Part shown: positions 62,501 through 64,000 of the stretch, piece after piece
How positions within the stretch are numbered: position 1 is the stretch's first letter
Layout: every line of letters begins with the position of its first letter
Position numbers and translations under genes: made by a program
Notes under the pieces: model-generated
What the model was told of the DNA's origin: nothing
Seen by the model: only the letters and a program-made list of their open reading frames with translations
The model's database searches: none
DNA from: Gandjariella thermophila
Lineage (GTDB): Bacteria; Actinomycetota; Actinomycetes; Mycobacteriales; Pseudonocardiaceae
Reading direction: 5' to 3'
DNA: 64,000 nt
Assembly: GCF_005405885.1 (NCBI RefSeq)
Contig: NZ_BJFL01000023.1
Coordinates: 1-64,000, forward strand

Positions 62501-64000
62501 GGCTCCACCGGCTACGACCACAAGGCCATGGGCATCACCGCGCGTGGCGCGTGGGAGAGCGTCAAGCGGCACTTCCGCGAACTCGGCGTGGACACCCAGG
62601 CCCAGGACTTCACCGTGGTCGGCGTCGGCGACATGTCCGGCGACGTGTTCGGCAACGGGATGCTGCTCTCGGAGCACATTCGGCTGGTGGCCGCGTTCGA
62701 CCACCGGCACATCTTCGTCGACCCGAACCCGGACGCGGCGACCTCCTTCCGGGAGCGGGAGCGGCTGTTCGGCCTGCCCCGGTCGTCCTGGGACGACTAC
62801 GACCGCAGCACGATCAGCGAGGGTGGCGGGGTGTGGCCGCGCACCGCCAAGTCCATCGTCGTCACCGCGCAGATGCGGGAGGCCCTGGGGCTGTCCGAGG
62901 AGGTCACCCGGCTCGCCCCCACCGAGCTGATCAAGGCGATCCTGCTCGCCCCGGTCGACCTGCTGTGGAACGGCGGCATCGGCACCTACGTCAAGGCGGC
63001 CACCGAGACCCACGCCGAGGTCGGCGACAAGGCCAACGACGCGGTCCGGGTGGATGGCCGCGACCTGCGGGTCAAGGTGGTCGGCGAGGGCGGCAACCTG
63101 GGGCTCACCCAGCGCGGCCGGATCGAGTTCGCCCGCGCCGGCGGCCGGGTGAACACCGACGCCCTGGACAACTCCGCCGGGGTGGACTGCTCCGACCATG
63201 AGGTCAACATCAAGATCATGCTGGACCACCTGGTCACCGAGGGGCGGCTGGGCACCGACGAGCGGAACAAGCTGCTCACCGAGATGACCGACGAGGTCGC
63301 CGACCTGGTGCTGGCCGACAACTACGCGCAGAACAAGGTGCTCGGCGTGGCCAGGGCGCACGCCGCCGCCATGCTGCCGGTGCACGCGCGGCTGGTCGCC
63401 GACCTGGAGGAGCGTGGCGGCCTGGACCGCCGACTGGAGTCGCTGCCCACCGCCGCGCAGTTCAAGGAGTTGGAGAAGGCCGGCCACGGGCTCACCTCGC
63501 CCGAACTGGCCACCCTGCTGGCGCACGTCAAGCTGCGGCTCAAGGACGAGGCGCTGGCCAGCGACCTGCCCACCGGAGATGTGTTCGCCCGCCGGCTGCC
63601 CGACTACTTCCCCACGAGGCTGCGGGAGAACTACGAGGACGCGATCGCCGCGCACCCGCTGCGCAAGGAGATCATCACCACCCTGCTGGTCAACGAGGTG
63701 GTCAACGGCGGCGGCGTGTCGTACGCGTTCCGGCTGGCCGAGGAGCTGAGCGCGAGCGCCACCGACGCGATCCGCGCCTACACCGCGGTCACCCGGATCT
63801 ACGAGCTGAACCGGCTGTGGGCGGAGATCGAGGCGCTGGACAACGCGATCTCCAGCGACGTGGCCGACGAGATGGTGCTGGAAAGCCGGCGGCTGCTGGA
63901 CCGGGCGTCCCGGTGGCTGCTGTCCAACCGGCCGCAGCCGCTCGCGGTCGGCGCGGAGATCAGCCGGTTCGCCCCGGTGGTGGGCCAGCTCGCGCCGCGG
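59576..64000 (+). CDS. NAD-specific glutamate dehydrogenase, giant type (incomplete at window end)
   Basis: The visible 1475 residues match the roughly 1600-aa NAD-GDH family (GDH180 type), which deaminates glutamate to 2-oxoglutarate. The N-terminal ACT-like regulatory region begins [14 protein letters not shown] ... [20 protein letters not shown]. The catalytic core follows: [49 protein letters not shown], with the glutamate-binding Lys residues, then a Rossmann region ([40 protein letters not shown]). ATG 59576 is about 10 nt after GGAG. It stays open to the last base, so only the C-terminus is missing. It probably feeds on glutamate from the proline pathway encoded at 14-17 kb. Confidence 0.95.
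   Translation, partial: [1475 protein letters not shown]

Noticed and set aside
59234-63655. A 1473-codon open frame on the minus strand
   Set aside because: It is antisense to the clear NAD-GDH gene, has no family similarity, and arises because high GC removes stop codons from shadow frames.

Overview
The window is high-GC DNA (often above 70%) with many GTG starts, dense genes and clear Shine-Dalgarno (SD) sites. It carries actinobacterial families: DUF397/DUF5753 proteins, type VII secretion (ESX) substrate-like proteins, an F420-type oxidoreductase, an aa3-type CtaD, a MalT-like LuxR regulator, a PknB-type kinase, EttA and a giant NAD-glutamate dehydrogenase. The best guess is a chromosomal segment of a Pseudonocardiales actinomycete (Amycolatopsis-like). 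The genus is inferred, not shown.

Layout. 0-7 kb: a truncated DUF5753 regulator remnant, a DUF397 gene, a GT1 glycosyltransferase, a secreted GH16 glucanase with a LacI/CebR-like operator, and a sulfur locus (ArsR-rhodanese regulator divergent from an MBL-rhodanese-rhodanese enzyme and an MFS transporter). 7-11 kb: a TetR/ABC exporter operon and a degenerate family A DNA polymerase. 11-14 kb: a four-gene ESX-type cassette (YbaB-like, EspC-like, large WXG100-like and membrane-anchored proteins). 14-19 kb: proline catabolism (putB, pruA, divergent PucR regulator), flanked by a truncated PEP-mutase-like gene and a gutted sensor kinase. 19-25 kb: a YidC paralogue with its DUF6412-like partner, an enoyl-CoA hydratase homologue, an F420-type oxidoreductase, a VOC protein and ctaD. 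25-33 kb: csbD behind a sigma-B-like promoter, a Ser/Thr kinase overlapping a MalT-like regulator, a K+ channel, a small membrane protein and a BBE-type flavoenzyme. 33-39 kb: a dehydrogenase with an N-terminal tandem repeat coupled to a TPR regulator, a possible GT9-like protein, an esterase, a DUF309 protein and a spermidine synthase-like protein. 39-46 kb: a class A PBP and two LuxR-type ATPase regulators, one of them a wreck of the other's family. 46-47 kb: tRNA-Arg(TCT) with a possible integration scar. 47-64 kb: a CopD-CtaG fusion, a second TetR/ABC exporter operon with a 44-bp palindromic operator, ssb, ettA, a 1585-aa low-complexity protein and the start of NAD-GDH (cut by the window end).

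The most coherent functional modules are persulfide/sulfide handling, proline-to-glutamate catabolism (with NAD-GDH acting further down the same pathway), two self-regulated exporters and the ESX-type cassette. The ESX-type cassette and the 1585-aa protein are the best candidates for undescribed biology. At least six genes are broken or truncated, so the segment has clearly undergone decay and rearrangement.
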